Shown here: positions 15,484 through 16,653 of the stretch, one piece after another
How the letters are laid out: each line of letters opens with the position of its first letter
Position numbering within the stretch: the first letter of the stretch is position 1
DNA from: Bacteroidales bacterium UBA4912
Lineage (GTDB): Bacteria; Bacteroidota; Bacteroidia; Bacteroidales; Dysgonomonadaceae
Assembly: GCA_002398875.1 (NCBI GenBank)
Contig: DHCC01000023.1
Location: 25,579 to 42,231 of the forward strand
Reading direction: 5' to 3'
DNA length: 16,653 nucleotides
The notes under the pieces: model-generated
Database searches by the model: none
What the model was told of the DNA's origin: nothing
What the model saw: the letters and a program-made list of their open reading frames with translations, nothing else
Translations under genes and position numbers: made by a program

Positions 15484-16507
15484 TTTTTAATCTCCATTGT
15501 TTTTGTTCCGAAAATACAAAATTCTCGGTGAGTATTTTAAGTAAGTCAACATTTCCAATAATTATTTTATCGGAAAATACTTTTTTCATTATTCTCAAAA
15601 ATATTTCATTTGTATCTATTCTTTTCTCATTCAGCAACCATTGTTCTATCTGTCTTTTGAACATATTGGCCACTTCATCATCAGATTTAACAATTAAAGG
15701 CATATAGTTTGTGTTTTTTTGTAATGTAACAAGTACATCCCCTTTAATAGTTTTGAAGCGATTAATTTGTCTTGGGGTAAAAGACTTCTGAACAAGCCAT
15801 TTATATTCAATTAATTCAAATCCATTTTTTATACAAGCATTTGTAATAGCTTTCCACTCTGCACCTGACAAAGAGTGGTAAGTTAAAGATAAATATTTGT
15901 TTGGTTTGAGAACTCTTCGAATTTCAGAAAAAGCCATATTAATTTCTTCCTCGAAATTATCTACATTTTTATCTCTTTCTTTACTGTCAGAAATAACAAT
16001 TTCATTTTCATAGTCTGGCTTTAGCTTTAACCATGAATTCCATATAATACTCTGTTCAAAATATGGGACAGCATCTCCATAAGGGGGATCGGTGAAAATA
16101 TAATCAATAGATTCACTTTCTATATCTAAGGATTTAGCATCATTCTGAAGAGTTTTATAAGTGTTCGAATACTTAATATTGGAGAAATTAAGCTCACCAA
16201 CAGGATTAATTTGATTTAAATAATCTTTTTCCCCTTTAATAGTCTTCTTTAATCTATTCTCAAAATAATGAAGCACGTTATTTTCTAAATATGTTTCACC
16301 TATATAAAAGCCGGTCATCCAAGCACCAGGAGCCATTGGGCCTCTACTTGTAATAGGAGGCAACAACTTTGAACAATTAGCTAAATTCGCAGTAAATGCG
16401 AGTTTAAACAGCCCTAATTCATTACCTGTTGAATACTTTTCTATCAAAACTAAAAGTCTGGCATGGCATGCTAGAGTTCTTTTAGTAAAAAGATCTGAAA
16501 CATTCAT
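15455..16507 (-). CDS. DNA methyltransferase (N4/N6-type), C-terminal part
   Basis: Probable AdoMet-dependent DNA amino-methyltransferase. From the ATG at 16505-16507 the product is 350 residues and shows the catalytic motif IV TDPPYGD (139-145) followed by YFEQSIIWNSWL, and RRVLKPNKYLSLTYHS (197-212) typical of the fold after motif IV. The AdoMet-binding FxGxG motif was not seen and would be expected upstream. The ATG is not the natural start: the frame runs 29 more codons upstream to a stop at 16595-16597, and those codons (DWYPTTDLIPNSRISAKEG) fit this enzyme family. So the gene has lost its proper 5' connection within the window (see the next entry). The segment is visibly AT-rich (28% GC in one 60-base line counted by eye, against 43% in a dpp4 line). 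It is possibly an acquired, decaying restriction-modification gene. Confidence 0.75.
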   Translation of the reverse strand: MNVSDLFTKRTLACHARLLVLIEKYSTGNELGLFKLAFTANLANCSKLLPPITSRGPMAPGAWMTGFYIGETYLENNVLHYFENRLKKTIKGEKDYLNQINPVGELNFSNIKYSNTYKTLQNDAKSLDIESESIDYIFTDPPYGDAVPYFEQSIIWNSWLKLKPDYENEIVISDSKERDKNVDNFEEEINMAFSEIRRVLKPNKYLSLTYHSLSGAEWKAITNACIKNGFELIEYKWLVQKSFTPRQINRFKTIKGDVLVTLQKNTNYMPLIVKSDDEVANMFKRQIEQWLLNEKRIDTNEIFLRIMKKVFSDKIIIGNVDLLKILTENFVFSEQKQWRLKNDQIELQTA

Positions 16508-16653
16508 CCCTTCTTTAGCTGAAATTCTAGAGTTGGGAATTAAATCTGTGGTTGGATACCAATCCGTGATGTGTTGATTTCTTTTGATTTGAATTTACCC
16601 ATCAAAGGATAATCGTTTTTGTCTCTTAAAACAGTTATTAGCTCAATCTGTTG
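16508..16653 (-). pseudogene. Upstream part of the methyltransferase, split by an apparent frameshift
   Basis: The codons just before 16507 continue the methyltransferase but end at a TAA at 16595-16597. In the neighbouring minus-strand frame, open from the right edge to a TAA at 16540-16542, the translation QQIELITVLRDKNDYPLMGK followed by FKSKEI looks like the preceding part of the same protein. Joining the two frames around 16570-16585, near AAAAGAAA, requires a one-base deletion relative to an intact gene. This could be true gene decay or a homopolymer sequencing error. Confidence 0.5.

Noticed and set aside
16540..16594. Programmed frameshifting in the methyltransferase.
   Set aside because: No slippery heptamer with a downstream structure was seen, and this family is not known to use recoding; mutation or sequencing error is simpler.

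Overview
The window looks like a chromosomal segment of a Bacteroidetes bacterium, probably order Bacteroidales. The signs are a str operon in the order rpsL-rpsG-fusA, near-absence of Shine-Dalgarno sequences, several A/T-rich promoters matching the phylum's TAnnTTTG -7 element, and the gene content: a periplasmic dipeptidyl peptidase IV, a GH92 mannosidase lipoprotein, a DUF4625 lipoprotein, and a TonB receptor with an N-terminal carboxypeptidase-regulatory-like domain. A genus cannot be assigned by reading alone.

Layout. (1) 1-1720, minus strand: start of the translation operon, rpsL, rpsG and the first 230 codons of fusA, with a strong promoter at 1853-1883. (2) 1889-2983, minus: an integral membrane protein with a C-terminal Nudix-like domain whose catalytic box is degraded. 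(3) 3097-5259, minus: secreted dipeptidyl peptidase IV. (4) 5260-5844: a 585-base intergenic region with outward promoters on both sides and what may be the tail of a decayed outer-membrane protein gene. (5) 5845-11620, plus: a tight three-gene operon of OPT-family oligopeptide transporter, GH92 alpha-mannosidase lipoprotein and POT-family di/tripeptide transporter. (6) 11633-15103, minus: a Fur/Zur-family regulator, a ZnuD-like TonB-dependent receptor and a DUF4625 lipoprotein carrying four His-x-His pairs. A Fur-family promoter-operator with two 7-1-7 boxes precedes the regulator. (7) 15223-16653, minus: an AT-rich segment with the C-terminal part of a DNA methyltransferase, apparently frameshifted near its upstream end, and an overlapping 86-residue gene of unknown function.

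How the genes may work together (inference). DPP IV trims peptides in the periplasm, GH92 removes mannose from glycans or glycopeptides, and the two peptide permeases import products, so 3097-11620 looks like a mannosylated-protein or peptide utilisation block without a SusCD pair. The minus-strand operon from 15103 to 11633 looks like an autoregulated metal, most likely zinc, acquisition unit. Its last gene converges on the transporter operon with only 12 bases between stop codons.

The least expected items are the paired 7-1-7 operators straddling a TAnnTTTG box, the four HxH pairs in the DUF4625 protein, the GH92 gene between two peptide permeases, the membrane-anchored degenerate Nudix protein, and the broken methyltransferase. 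No tRNA, rRNA, CRISPR array or insertion sequence was seen.
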